DNA of 64,000 nt from the NCBI GenBank assembly GCA_013416405.1, contig JACCET010000001.1, forward strand, positions 1 through 64,000. The letters are read 5' to 3'. A program made the translations under genes and the position numbers. Every line of letters starts with the position of its first letter. The first letter of the stretch is position 1. The notes under the pieces are model-generated. The model saw nothing but the letters and a program-made list of their open reading frames with translations, was not told the DNA's origin and searched no databases. This DNA comes from Alcaligenaceae bacterium (GTDB lineage Bacteria; Pseudomonadota; Gammaproteobacteria; Burkholderiales; Burkholderiaceae_B). Below are positions 26,239-33,622 of the stretch, piece by piece.

Positions 26239-27159
26239 ATGAATATAGCTATCAACGATCCTTATGCCTCGCGTACAGATCGGACGTCGGCGATTATTGC
26301 CCGGCGTGATCCGGTGGTCTACGGGGGCGGCACCTATGCCAGCGCGCTGGCGACCGATCAGGTGTCGTCCTACGAGCGCGACGGCTTCCTGATGCTTGAA
26401 GACGTCTTCAGCGCCGACGAGGTTCAGGAGTTGCTGGACGAGGTTGGGCGCATGAGCGCCGACCCTGCCATCGTCAGTCAGAAAGAAGCCATTACCGAGC
26501 CTGGCAGTGATGAGGTTCGCTCCATCTTTCGCGTGCATGAGCTTAGTAAGATGCTGGGCAGGCTGGCTTGCGATCCACGTCTTATACACGTTGCCCGGCA
26601 GCTGCTGGGATCCGAAGTGTATATGCATCAGTCGCGGGCCAATATGAAGCCGGGCTTCAAGGGCAAAGAGTTCTACTGGCACTCTGACTTTGAAACCTGG
26701 CATGTGGAAGATGGCATGCCGGGCATGCGCGCGCTAAGTTGCTCGGTCTTGCTGACCGACAACAACGCCTGCAACGGCCCGCTGATGCTGGTGCCCGGTT
26801 CGCACCAGCAGTTCATTTCCTGCCAGGGCATCACGCCCGACGAGCATTACAAGAAATCGCTTAAGAAGCAGGAATACGGGGTGCCTGATCCCGTGAGCCT
26901 GCGTTTGCTGGCCGAGCAGGGTGGCATACGGCCCATGACGGCCAAGGCGGGGTCGGTAGTGTTCTTTGAATGCAACACTATGCATGGGTCTAACGGTAAT
27001 ATTTCACCGTGGCCACGAGCTAATGTTTTCATGGTTTACAACAGTATGGAAAATACCCTGGAAGCGCCTCGGTACGGCTTGGCGCCAAGGCCAGAGTACA
27101 TTGCTACACGCAAGCAGTTCACGCCTTTGGTTCCGCTGGAAGAAGCAGTGACGGCTTGA
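26239..27159 (+). CDS. ectD: ectoine hydroxylase
   Basis: EctD, an Fe(II)/2-oxoglutarate dioxygenase of 306 residues, converts ectoine to 5-hydroxyectoine. The iron ligands lie in FYWHSDFETWH (H-x-D near 146-148) and the distal NTMHGSNGN (His near 248); the EctD signature continues as GMRALSCSVLLTDNN with PLMLVPGSHQ. The RBS AAGGAG precedes the ATG. It shows that this strain makes hydroxyectoine as well as ectoine, pointing to a saline or otherwise stressful habitat. Confidence 0.96.
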   Translation: MNIAINDPYASRTDRTSAIIARRDPVVYGGGTYASALATDQVSSYERDGFLMLEDVFSADEVQELLDEVGRMSADPAIVSQKEAITEPGSDEVRSIFRVHELSKMLGRLACDPRLIHVARQLLGSEVYMHQSRANMKPGFKGKEFYWHSDFETWHVEDGMPGMRALSCSVLLTDNNACNGPLMLVPGSHQQFISCQGITPDEHYKKSLKKQEYGVPDPVSLRLLAEQGGIRPMTAKAGSVVFFECNTMHGSNGNISPWPRANVFMVYNSMENTLEAPRYGLAPRPEYIATRKQFTPLVPLEEAVTA

Positions 27160-27177
27160 TTTTATTGAAAAATGCCT

Positions 27178-27206
27178 TTGCTATTGTTGTTATGCTTTGG
27201 CATAAT
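27178..27206 (+). promoter_or_regulatory. promoter with overlapping palindrome before the small Ala-rich gene
   Basis: TTGCTA (27178-27183) and CATAAT (27201-27206) are 17 nt apart. A perfect inverted repeat, TTATGC-TTTG-GCATAA (27190-27205), overlaps the -10 element, so a repressor site is plausible. It suggests that the small secreted protein has its own promoter and is not just the last gene of the ect operon. Confidence 0.55.
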
Positions 27207-27246
27207 TGAAGTAGTTTGTAAATAATTAACGTTAAAGGAAAACACC

Positions 27247-27504
27247 GTGGCAAAGTTCATGATCAAGTCTATAGGGGCTGCAACGCTGGCTTTGTTCTCG
27301 CTGGCTGCTTACTCGCAAACTGCACCAGCACCGGCGCCTGCACCAGCCGCAGCTCCCGGCGCGGCTGCCGGTGGGGTTAGTGTTGCAGGCGCAACCGTAC
27401 CTGTCGCTGCCATCGCGGCGGGTGTCATTGCCGTGGGCGCGGTTGTCGCCGCGGCAGCGCAGTCGTCTGATAGTGGCTCGTCCAGCTCGCACAGCCACCA
27501 TTAA
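27247..27504 (+). CDS. small secreted Ala/Pro-rich protein of unknown function
   Basis: Protein of 85 residues with a Sec signal peptide (MAKFMIKSIGAATLALFSLAAYSQ) and cleavage expected near residue 24. Next come an Ala-Pro repeat (TAPAPAPAPAAAPG), a hydrophobic Ala/Val segment (VPVAAIAAGVIAVGAVVAAAA, 21 residues with its first Val) and a Ser/His tail (SSSSHSHH). The start is a GTG with AAAGGAAAA upstream. I do not recognise a function. It lies between ectD and the convergent ehu operon; its stop directly abuts the ehuA stop with no gap, so no terminator fits between the genes. Confidence 0.7.
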   Translation: MAKFMIKSIGAATLALFSLAAYSQTAPAPAPAPAAAPGAAAGGVSVAGATVPVAAIAAGVIAVGAVVAAAAQSSDSGSSSSHSHH

Positions 27505-28341
27505 TCAGCATTCGGGGTTGATGAACCCCTTCAGGAATTCCTGAGTGCGCTCTTCGCGCGGAGCCGAGAAGACTTCTTCCGGCGGTCCCTCTTCAACTAT
27601 CCGGCCCTTGTCAAAGAAACAGACACGGTCGGATATTTGTTTTGCGAACTGCATTTCGTGTGTCACCAGCAACATCGTCAGGTCGTGTTCTTCAGACAGG
27701 CGCTGAATTACGTTGAGCACTTCGCCGACCAGCTCGGGATCCAGCGCCGAGGTGGGTTCGTCGAACAGCATGATGTTCGGTTTCATGGCCAGGGCGCGCG
27801 CGATCGCCACCCGTTGCTGTTGTCCACCCGAAAGCTGGCTGGGAAATTTGTCGGCCTGATCCGATAGTCCGACCAGTTCCAGATATTCCTCGGCGCGCTG
27901 GTTGGCCTTGTCCTTGGACAGCCCCAGCACATGCACAGGCGCTTCCGTAATATTGCGCCTGACCGTCATGTGGGGAAACAGATTGAACTGCTGGAAGACC
28001 ATGCCCATTTCCTTGCGCATATCGCGCAGATGCTCTTCGCTGGCCGGTACCAACTGATCGTTGCGCAGTTCATGCCACAGTGGCCGGCCGGCAACATGTA
28101 TGACCCCTTCATTAATCGTTTCCAGCGTCATGAGTATACGCAGAACCGTGGATTTCCCCGAACCCGAAGGGCCGATAATCGTGACCTTCTCGCCTTTTTG
28201 AACATTGAAGTCCAGGCTGTCCAGCACGGTCACGTCGCCAAAGCGTTTCACCACCTTGTCGAACTGAATAATGGTGTCCGCGTCAGGCGCGGCTGTAGCC
28301 TGCGCCTCTGGCGTTTGTGCCATGGTGTCTGTTTCGTTCAT
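27505..28341 (-). CDS. ehuA: ectoine/hydroxyectoine ABC transporter ATP-binding protein
   Basis: ATPase of a polar amino-acid-type importer, 278 residues, assigned to EhuA from its position in an ehuBCDA operon beside ectABCD. Intact motifs: Walker [11 protein letters not shown]-loop [12 protein letters not shown], signature [15 protein letters not shown], Walker [15 protein letters not shown] and the H-loop THEM. An N-terminal extension ([17 protein letters not shown]) precedes the usual start. It overlaps ehuD by 4 nt. Confidence 0.9.
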   Translation of the reverse strand: MNETDTMAQTPEAQATAAPDADTIIQFDKVVKRFGDVTVLDSLDFNVQKGEKVTIIGPSGSGKSTVLRILMTLETINEGVIHVAGRPLWHELRNDQLVPASEEHLRDMRKEMGMVFQQFNLFPHMTVRRNITEAPVHVLGLSKDKANQRAEEYLELVGLSDQADKFPSQLSGGQQQRVAIARALAMKPNIMLFDEPTSALDPELVGEVLNVIQRLSEEHDLTMLLVTHEMQFAKQISDRVCFFDKGRIVEEGPPEEVFSAPREERTQEFLKGFINPEC

Positions 28342-29030
28342 TTCAGGGGTATCCCTTGCTTGGGCAGGCGCTGATCCAGATGGCGTACGGCTGCCGAAGC
28401 CACTAAGGTAAGAATAAGGTACAAGCCGCCAACCATGGATAGGGGTATCAGGTAATTGAAGGTGCGATCACCGATAATCTTGGCGACATTAAGCATTTCA
28501 AGTACTGACACGACCGATAGAACCGGCACATCTTTCATGATGGAAACCAGGTAGTTGCCCAGTGCTGGAATGATGCGGGGAATGGCTTGCGGCACGATAA
28601 CGACGCTGAAAGTGCGCAGCGGTGATAAGTCCAACGCCCTGGCGGCTTCGGTTTGGCCGTGCGTGATCGATTCGATGCCGGCCCGGTACACTTCAGAGGT
28701 ATAGGCGCTGTACTGTATGCCCAGGGCCAGGGCTCCGGTCAGGAATGCGGGTAATACTATGCCGTATTCAGGCAGTACGTAATACAGGAAGAACAGCTGC
28801 ACCAGCAGAGGGGTGTCACGGATAAACTCGGTGATCAGGCGTGCCGGCCATGAAATAATGCGCAGCCTGGACGACTTCAGGGCCGCCAGCACCAGGCCCA
28901 GCACCGCTGCTATCGCAAAGCCCACCACGGTCGCTTGTATGGTAACGGCCAGGCCCTTAAGCAAAATGGGCAGTATTGATACGGCGAACAGCCAGTTGGT
29001 GGTGGTGTCCCACTCTATGCCAAATAGCAT
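28338..29030 (-). CDS. ehuD: ectoine/hydroxyectoine ABC transporter permease
   Basis: HisMQ-type permease of 230 residues with about five transmembrane segments. The EAA loop that contacts the ATPase reads TEAARALDLSPLRTFSVVIVPQAIP, and FIRDTPLLVQLFFLYYVLP is the family N-terminal signature. It sits between ehuC (2-nt gap) and ehuA (4-nt overlap). It imports ectoines through the inner membrane together with EhuC; specificity is inferred from the neighbourhood. Confidence 0.9.
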   Translation of the reverse strand: MLFGIEWDTTTNWLFAVSILPILLKGLAVTIQATVVGFAIAAVLGLVLAALKSSRLRIISWPARLITEFIRDTPLLVQLFFLYYVLPEYGIVLPAFLTGALALGIQYSAYTSEVYRAGIESITHGQTEAARALDLSPLRTFSVVIVPQAIPRIIPALGNYLVSIMKDVPVLSVVSVLEMLNVAKIIGDRTFNYLIPLSMVGGLYLILTLVASAAVRHLDQRLPKQGIPLK

Positions 29031-29032
29031 GA

Positions 29033-29704
29033 TCAGGTTCTCCCCGCGCGCCAGCGGCCGACCGAGCGCTCCAGCAGCTTCATGATGGCGGTCAGCACCA
29101 GGGCCATGCCGAAGTACATGAACAGCAGCAGGGTGTAGACCGTGACACTGTCTTGCGTGAAGTTGCGGATTTGTTCTGCGCGAAAGGCCAGATCACCCAG
29201 GCTGATCAACGATACTAGCGCGGTGTCTTTCAGGTTCTGGACGGCCAGGTTACCGAAGCTGGGCATCATTTCGGGTATGGCTTGCGGCAGAGATATGCGC
29301 CACATGACTTGTCTGGGCGTGAAGTCCAAGGCCTTGGCCGCTTCGTGCTGGGTGGGTGGCACTGCCTGGATTGCGCCGCGTACCACCTCGGCGCCATATG
29401 CGCCGATATTCAGGCTGAGGGCCAGTGTGCCGGCCACGACAGGGGGCAAGCGTAAATCCACGCCTATGGCCTGTCCCAGAAGTGGCAGGGCAAAGTACAG
29501 CCAGAACAGCTGTACCAGTAACGAGGTGCCCCTGAATATCTCGATAAAGAATATCGATACGCTTTTCGCGATCCAGTTGGGGGATAGTTTTCCTATGCCA
29601 AAGGCAAAGGCGAAAAAGGCGCCCAGTATGGTCGAGTAAACGGTAAGTTGTATCGTTACCCAGGCGCCTTGCAGCAACGGCGTGCTGTAGCTAAGCCATT
29701 CCAT
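29033..29704 (-). CDS. ehuC: ectoine/hydroxyectoine ABC transporter permease
   Basis: Second HisMQ-type permease, 223 residues. The EAA loop is QHEAAKALDFTPRQVMWRISLPQAIP; EIFRGTSLLVQLFWLYFALP marks the N-terminal half. About five membrane spans. It follows ehuB after 14 nt and precedes ehuD by 2 nt, forming a heteromeric channel with EhuD. Confidence 0.9.
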   Translation of the reverse strand: MEWLSYSTPLLQGAWVTIQLTVYSTILGAFFAFAFGIGKLSPNWIAKSVSIFFIEIFRGTSLLVQLFWLYFALPLLGQAIGVDLRLPPVVAGTLALSLNIGAYGAEVVRGAIQAVPPTQHEAAKALDFTPRQVMWRISLPQAIPEMMPSFGNLAVQNLKDTALVSLISLGDLAFRAEQIRNFTQDSVTVYTLLLFMYFGMALVLTAIMKLLERSVGRWRAGRT

Positions 29705-29718
29705 TAGAAATTTACGCT

Positions 29719-30576
29719 TTACTCAGCGCAAAGTTGCTCGTTGGTTTTATTGAATGATTCCTTGGCGTCAGCTTCGCTGAAACCGTACTGAGCCATGATT
29801 TTGCCCCAGTCTTCAGTCTTCTTGAACTTGGCCAGTTCGGCATTGACCGCATCACGGAAATCCTTGGAGTCTTGACTGAAGGTGAAGCCGCCCCAGCTGC
29901 GCGCGGGGGTGCCGTTGATCACCGGATCGGTGAACTCTTTGGCCGCTTCGACCTTGTCACTCTTTTTGGCCAGCTCACTGACGGTCAGACTGGTGGCAGC
30001 GTAAGCCGAGGCACGGCCGGTGGATACGGTGGAGATGGCGTCGGCATTGTTCGAGATCGTTACCATGCGGTCGCCTGGCACACCCAATGCCTGCAGCATT
30101 TCAAGTTGGTCTGCACCCGCCATGATGGCGATTTTCTTGTCTGACTCGGCAAAGTCTTCAAAGGTGTGGATATCGTCGGGATTGCCTTTTGCAACCAGCA
30201 GACCTTCGCCGTACGAGCTATTAGGCTCTGAAAACAGTACTTGCTTGCAGCGTGCGGGCAGTATGGCCATTTCGGCCGCGACCATATCAAAACGGTTGGC
30301 CTGTAGTCCGGGGATCAGCGAGCCAAAATTGGTCGTGACCCATTCTATTTTTTTAATGCCCAATTGTTCCATTACTTGTTTGGCGGTTTCGGGGCCAACA
30401 CCTTGGGCTTTACCGTTCAGATCCATATAGCCGTAGGGAATTTCATTGGCGACGGCGATGCGTACGGTACCTCTATCCTTGATTTCCTGAAGGCTGGCTG
30501 CGCCGGCCTGGCTGGCCAAACCACCGGTCAGGCCAGCAGCGAGGGCGCAAAGGGCTAGTTTTTTTATCGTATTCAT
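29719..30576 (-). CDS. ehuB: ectoine/hydroxyectoine-binding periplasmic protein
   Basis: Solute-binding protein (family 3), 285 residues, with signal peptide cut after SQAGA (about residue 26). The mature start ASLQEIKDRGTVRIAVANEIPYGYMD and NFGSLIPGLQANRFDMVAAEMAI match EhuB, which binds ectoine and hydroxyectoine with high affinity in rhizobia. The ATG at 30576 is chosen because the signal peptide begins there; an upstream extension would spoil it. First gene of the ehuBCDA operon, facing ectABCD. Confidence 0.92.
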   Translation of the reverse strand: MNTIKKLALCALAAGLTGGLASQAGAASLQEIKDRGTVRIAVANEIPYGYMDLNGKAQGVGPETAKQVMEQLGIKKIEWVTTNFGSLIPGLQANRFDMVAAEMAILPARCKQVLFSEPNSSYGEGLLVAKGNPDDIHTFEDFAESDKKIAIMAGADQLEMLQALGVPGDRMVTISNNADAISTVSTGRASAYAATSLTVSELAKKSDKVEAAKEFTDPVINGTPARSWGGFTFSQDSKDFRDAVNAELAKFKKTEDWGKIMAQYGFSEADAKESFNKTNEQLCAE

Positions 30577-30684
30577 TGCGTTGTCCTTGTCTTTGTATTG
30601 AAGAATTGGGAAAGGTTGGCTGGCGTGGTTTGCCATGCTTGTTTTGTCCTTTTCTCCATTAGCTCAGAAATGATCATCAACGAA

Positions 30685-30714
30685 ATCATACATCATTAAA
30701 TCATTTGTACTCAA
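30685..30714 (-). promoter_or_regulatory. promoter of the ehuBCDA operon with repeated ATGAT motifs
   Basis: Read on the minus strand, TTGAGT (30714-30709) and TATGAT (30690-30685) are 18 nt apart. Around them ATGAT/ATCAT occurs several times (30670-30704), including an AAATGAT/ATCATTT inverted pair (30668-30674 and 30700-30706). A regulator site is likely; the regulator is unknown (EctR or a GntR-type protein are candidates). Confidence 0.5.
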
Positions 30715-30801
30715 ATTAATATTAGTGTAATGATGTGCCCACGCGCGCCTCGCGTGGTCGTAGACAAGGGTAATCGATAGGGGGTTGATTTCGCGTTTTT
30801 C

Positions 30802-30830
30802 TTGGCAGCATCTAAACTCTGTGCTAGAGT
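30802..30830 (+). promoter_or_regulatory. promoter of the DAHP synthase leader
   Basis: TTGGCA (30802-30807) and TAGAGT (30825-30830) are 17 nt apart. The expected transcription start (30837-30839) falls on or just before the ATG of the Phe-rich leader peptide, so the leader may be translated from a leaderless or nearly leaderless mRNA. The sequence between 30577 and 30801 otherwise holds only the ehuB promoter region. Confidence 0.6.
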
Positions 30831-30838
30831 TACCCTCT

Positions 30839-30925
30839 ATGTACCGCGCAAGCCCATTTTTCTTTTTTTATTTTTTTGCTTTTCCAAAACCGCTGGTGGA
30901 GGAAGGGAAGCGTTGTACGCAGTAA
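30839..30925 (+). CDS. phenylalanine-rich leader peptide of DAHP synthase attenuator
   Basis: A 28-residue frame from ATG 30839 to TAA 30923-30925. The centre reads SPFFFFYFFAFPKP: seven Phe and one Tyr in nine codons, closely like the PheL leader of E. coli pheA (IPFFFAFFFTFP). No clear Shine-Dalgarno sequence is present. A ribosome stalled at the Phe codons when charged tRNA-Phe is scarce would change folding of the downstream RNA (alternative helix 30892-30899/30949-30956 against terminator 30943-30976). The next gene is DAHP synthase, first step of aromatic amino-acid synthesis, so the logic is consistent. The tract is only visible in this one frame. Confidence 0.8.
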   Translation: MYRASPFFFFYFFAFPKPLVEEGKRCTQ

Positions 30926-30956
30926 AAAAGAACCAAATTCCCAAAAAGCCGCCAGC
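30892..30956 (+). promoter_or_regulatory. putative antiterminator helix
   Basis: GCTGGTGG (30892-30899) can pair with CCGCCAGC (30949-30956) over 8 bp with one G-U. The second strand includes most of the 5' arm of the terminator (30947-30953), so the two structures exclude each other. This is the expected design for transcription attenuation controlled by the leader peptide. The pause (1:2) hairpin is not clear to me. Confidence 0.6.
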
Positions 30957-30976
30957 AAAGCTAGGCGGCTTTTTTT
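30943..30976 (+). terminator. attenuator terminator upstream of DAHP synthase
   Basis: AAAAAGCCGCC (30943-30953) pairs with GGCGGCTTTTT (30964-30974) around a 10-nt loop and runs into seven T. It lies 18 nt after the leader-peptide stop and 40 nt before the DAHP synthase start, exactly where an attenuator belongs. Confidence 0.85.
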
Positions 30977-31015
30977 GTATCCGCCGGCAAGCAGGCAAAC
31001 ACTCTGGAGTCCATT

Positions 31016-32110
31016 GTGACGCACAACACTGACGATTTACGTATCCGCGAAATCAAGGAACTTAGCCCGCCCGCCCATATCATGCGCGAGTTTCCATGTA
31101 CCACCGAAATCTCGTCCACTGTATATGACGCTCGTCGCGCCATACACGATGTTCTGCATGGTTCCGACGACAGGCTGGTCGTGGTGATCGGCCCCTGCTC
31201 CATTCACAATCCAGTGGCCGCCATCGACTACGCCAAGCGCCTTGTGGCCCAGCGCGATCGTTTCAAGGGCGAGCTTGAAATCGTCATGCGTGTGTACTTT
31301 GAAAAGCCCCGCACCACGGTGGGCTGGAAGGGACTGATCAATGATCCCGGCCTGGATGGCAGCTTCAACATCAATCAGGGGCTGCGTACGGCGCGTGAGT
31401 TGCTGATTGATGTCAATGCATTGGGTCTGCCGGCTGGTTGCGAATTCCTGGACATGATTACCCCCCAATACATTGCCGACCTGGTTTCCTGGGGAGCCAT
31501 AGGCGCGCGCACAACTGAAAGCCAGGTGCACCGCGAGTTGTCGTCGGGGCTGTCCTGCCCGGTGGGTTTCAAGAATGGCACGGGTGGTGATACCAAGATT
31601 GCTCTTGATGCCATCATGGCGGCGTCCCAGCCCCATCATTTCCTTTCGGTCACCAAGGGCGGCCATTCGGCCATCGTTTCTACTGCGGGCAATAATGATT
31701 GCCATCTTATTCTGCGCGGCGGCAAGGCACCCAATTACGATGCGGCCAGTGTTGATGCCTCTTGCCAGTCGCTCACCAAGGCCGGCCTGCGCCCACGCGT
31801 CATGATCGATTCCAGCCATGCCAACAGCAGCAAAGACTACAAAAATCAGCCTTTGGTGCTTGAAGACGTGGCCACACAGATGGAGGCCGGCGACGAGCGG
31901 ATCTTCGGCGTCATGGTAGAAAGCAATCTGATCGGTGGCCGCCAGGATCTGGTCCAGGGGCAAACTCTTACCTATGGCCAGAGCATTACCGATGGCTGCA
32001 TAGATTGGGACACTTCTGTGCAGGTGCTAGAACGCCTGGCGCTGGCGGTCAAGAATCGCCGTCAGGTGGTGACGCAATCAGCAAATGCCCTGATCGGCAG
32101 CAAGGCGTAA
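31016..32110 (+). CDS. aroG: 3-deoxy-7-phosphoheptulonate synthase (class I)
   Basis: DAHP synthase of 364 residues condenses phosphoenolpyruvate and erythrose-4-phosphate, the entry step of the shikimate pathway. Class I-alpha features: VVIGPCSIHNPVAAIDYA, MRVYFEKPRTTVGWKGLINDP, GARTTESQVHRELSSGLSCPVGFKNGT, and DSSHANSSKDY. The start is GTG 31016 with CTGGAG upstream. The gene is preceded by a Phe-rich leader and attenuator, so control by Phe supply at the RNA level is likely, in addition to any allosteric inhibition. Whether the enzyme is Phe- or Tyr-sensitive cannot be read here; aroG is used for the family. Confidence 0.92.
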   Translation: MTHNTDDLRIREIKELSPPAHIMREFPCTTEISSTVYDARRAIHDVLHGSDDRLVVVIGPCSIHNPVAAIDYAKRLVAQRDRFKGELEIVMRVYFEKPRTTVGWKGLINDPGLDGSFNINQGLRTARELLIDVNALGLPAGCEFLDMITPQYIADLVSWGAIGARTTESQVHRELSSGLSCPVGFKNGTGGDTKIALDAIMAASQPHHFLSVTKGGHSAIVSTAGNNDCHLILRGGKAPNYDAASVDASCQSLTKAGLRPRVMIDSSHANSSKDYKNQPLVLEDVATQMEAGDERIFGVMVESNLIGGRQDLVQGQTLTYGQSITDGCIDWDTSVQVLERLALAVKNRRQVVTQSANALIGSKA

Positions 32111-32161
32111 ACCTCGTAGTATTGAGCCTAAGCTCGCATAAGTGTTTTCAGGAGTACTGGC

Positions 32162-33574
32162 ATGAATGCCCCCGATTTTTCCCAGGCGCTGCGCCGCGCC
32201 ATTCCCGACGGCTTTCTTGAATCGTTGGCGGCGCGGTTTGGTGACCGCTTTTCAACCGCGCATGCCGTGCGCGAGCATCATGGGCGCGACGAATCCCCTT
32301 ATCCGCCCATGTTGCCCGATGGCGTCGTGTTTGCAGGCAGCACCGAAGAAGTCGCCTGGGTGGCGCGTCATTGCCATACGCACAAGGTGCCGCTGATTCC
32401 TTACGGCGCAGGCTCATCGCTCGAAGGCCATTTGCTGGCGGTGCAAGGGGGTATCAGCCTTGACTTGTCGGGCATGAATCAATTGGTTTCGGTCAATCCG
32501 GAAGACTTCACCGTTACCGTGCAGGCGGGGGTTACGCGCAAGCAGCTGAACGAAGAAATCCGTGATACCGGCCTGTTTTTCCCCATAGATCCGGGTGCCG
32601 ATGCCAGCCTGGGGGGCATGGCGGCTACCCGTGCGTCGGGCACCAATGCGGTGCGCTACGGCACCATGCGCGAAAACGTCATGTCGCTCAAAGTGGTCAC
32701 GGCCGATGGTCGCATTATTGAAACCGCCAATCGGGCCCGCAAGTCCTCGGCGGGCTACGATTTAACGCGTATTTTTGTGGGCAGTGAAGGCACGCTGGGC
32801 ATCATTACCGAAGTCACCGTGCGCTTGTATCCGCAGCCCGAGGCCATATCGGCCGCCATTTGCAATTTTCCTACGCTGCAAGCTGCGGTGCAAAGCGTCA
32901 TCGAGATCATACAAATGGGGGTGCCGGTTGCCCGCGTCGAATTCATGGACGCCTGGGCGGTCAAGGCCACCAATGCCTACAGCAAGCTCAGCCTGACCGA
33001 ATCGCCGCTGCTGTTGTTTGAATTCCATGGCAGCCCTGCAGGGGTCAAAGAGCAGGCCGAAATCGTTCAAGACATTACACGCGATAACGGGGGCATGGAC
33101 TTCGAATGGGCCGAGCAGCCTGAAGATCGCAGCCGCTTATGGACGGCACGCCACAATGCTTATTTTGCCGGCCTGCAGCTGCGGCCAGGTTGTCGATCCA
33201 GTACCACCGATGTCTGCGTGCCCATCTCATGTCTGGCTCAATGCGTTACCGAAACGGCTAATGAGTTGAATCAGGCCAGTTTTCCGTACACGATAGTCGG
33301 CCATGTGGGTGATGGTAATTTTCATGTATTGATGCTGCTCGACCCCGACAATCCCGCAGAATGGACCGAGTCCGAGCAGCTGAATCGGCGCCTGGTCGAG
33401 CGAGCCATCCGTATGCAGGGTACCTGCACGGGCGAGCACGGCGTGGGTTTGCATAAAATGGAATTCATGCTGGCCGAACACGGGCGGGATGCCCTGGATC
33501 TCATGGCCAGCCTCAAGCTGGCCTTTGACCCTCACAATATACTAAACCCGGGAAAAATCATTCCGCAGGCTTAA
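32162..33574 (+). CDS. FAD-linked oxidase, D-lactate dehydrogenase-like
   Basis: FAD-dependent 2-hydroxyacid dehydrogenase of 470 residues (VAO/PCMH fold). FAD-binding: PLIPYGAGSSLEGHLLAV and DPGADASLGGMAATRASGTNAVRYG; the C-terminal domain has VGHVGDGNFHVLMLLD and TGEHGVGLHKMEF. It resembles D-lactate dehydrogenase (cytochrome) and related D-2-hydroxyacid oxidases. It precedes glcDEF, so an electron-transfer link to the respiratory chain is plausible. The RBS AGGAG is 7 nt before the ATG. Confidence 0.88.
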   Translation: MNAPDFSQALRRAIPDGFLESLAARFGDRFSTAHAVREHHGRDESPYPPMLPDGVVFAGSTEEVAWVARHCHTHKVPLIPYGAGSSLEGHLLAVQGGISLDLSGMNQLVSVNPEDFTVTVQAGVTRKQLNEEIRDTGLFFPIDPGADASLGGMAATRASGTNAVRYGTMRENVMSLKVVTADGRIIETANRARKSSAGYDLTRIFVGSEGTLGIITEVTVRLYPQPEAISAAICNFPTLQAAVQSVIEIIQMGVPVARVEFMDAWAVKATNAYSKLSLTESPLLLFEFHGSPAGVKEQAEIVQDITRDNGGMDFEWAEQPEDRSRLWTARHNAYFAGLQLRPGCRSSTTDVCVPISCLAQCVTETANELNQASFPYTIVGHVGDGNFHVLMLLDPDNPAEWTESEQLNRRLVERAIRMQGTCTGEHGVGLHKMEFMLAEHGRDALDLMASLKLAFDPHNILNPGKIIPQA

Positions 33575-33622
33575 AACTTGCTTAGCCGCCAAGGCAAAAC
33601 ACATAACAACAAAAGAGACGCA

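Noticed and set aside
30802-31032. 76-codon plus-strand frame MAASKLCARV.. overlapping the attenuator
   Set aside because: It is out of frame with the Phe-rich leader, crosses the terminator hairpin and starts within the promoter; the 28-codon frame explains the region better.
31037-31963. 308-codon minus-strand frame over the DAHP synthase gene
   Set aside because: Antisense to a certain gene with no recognisable domain.
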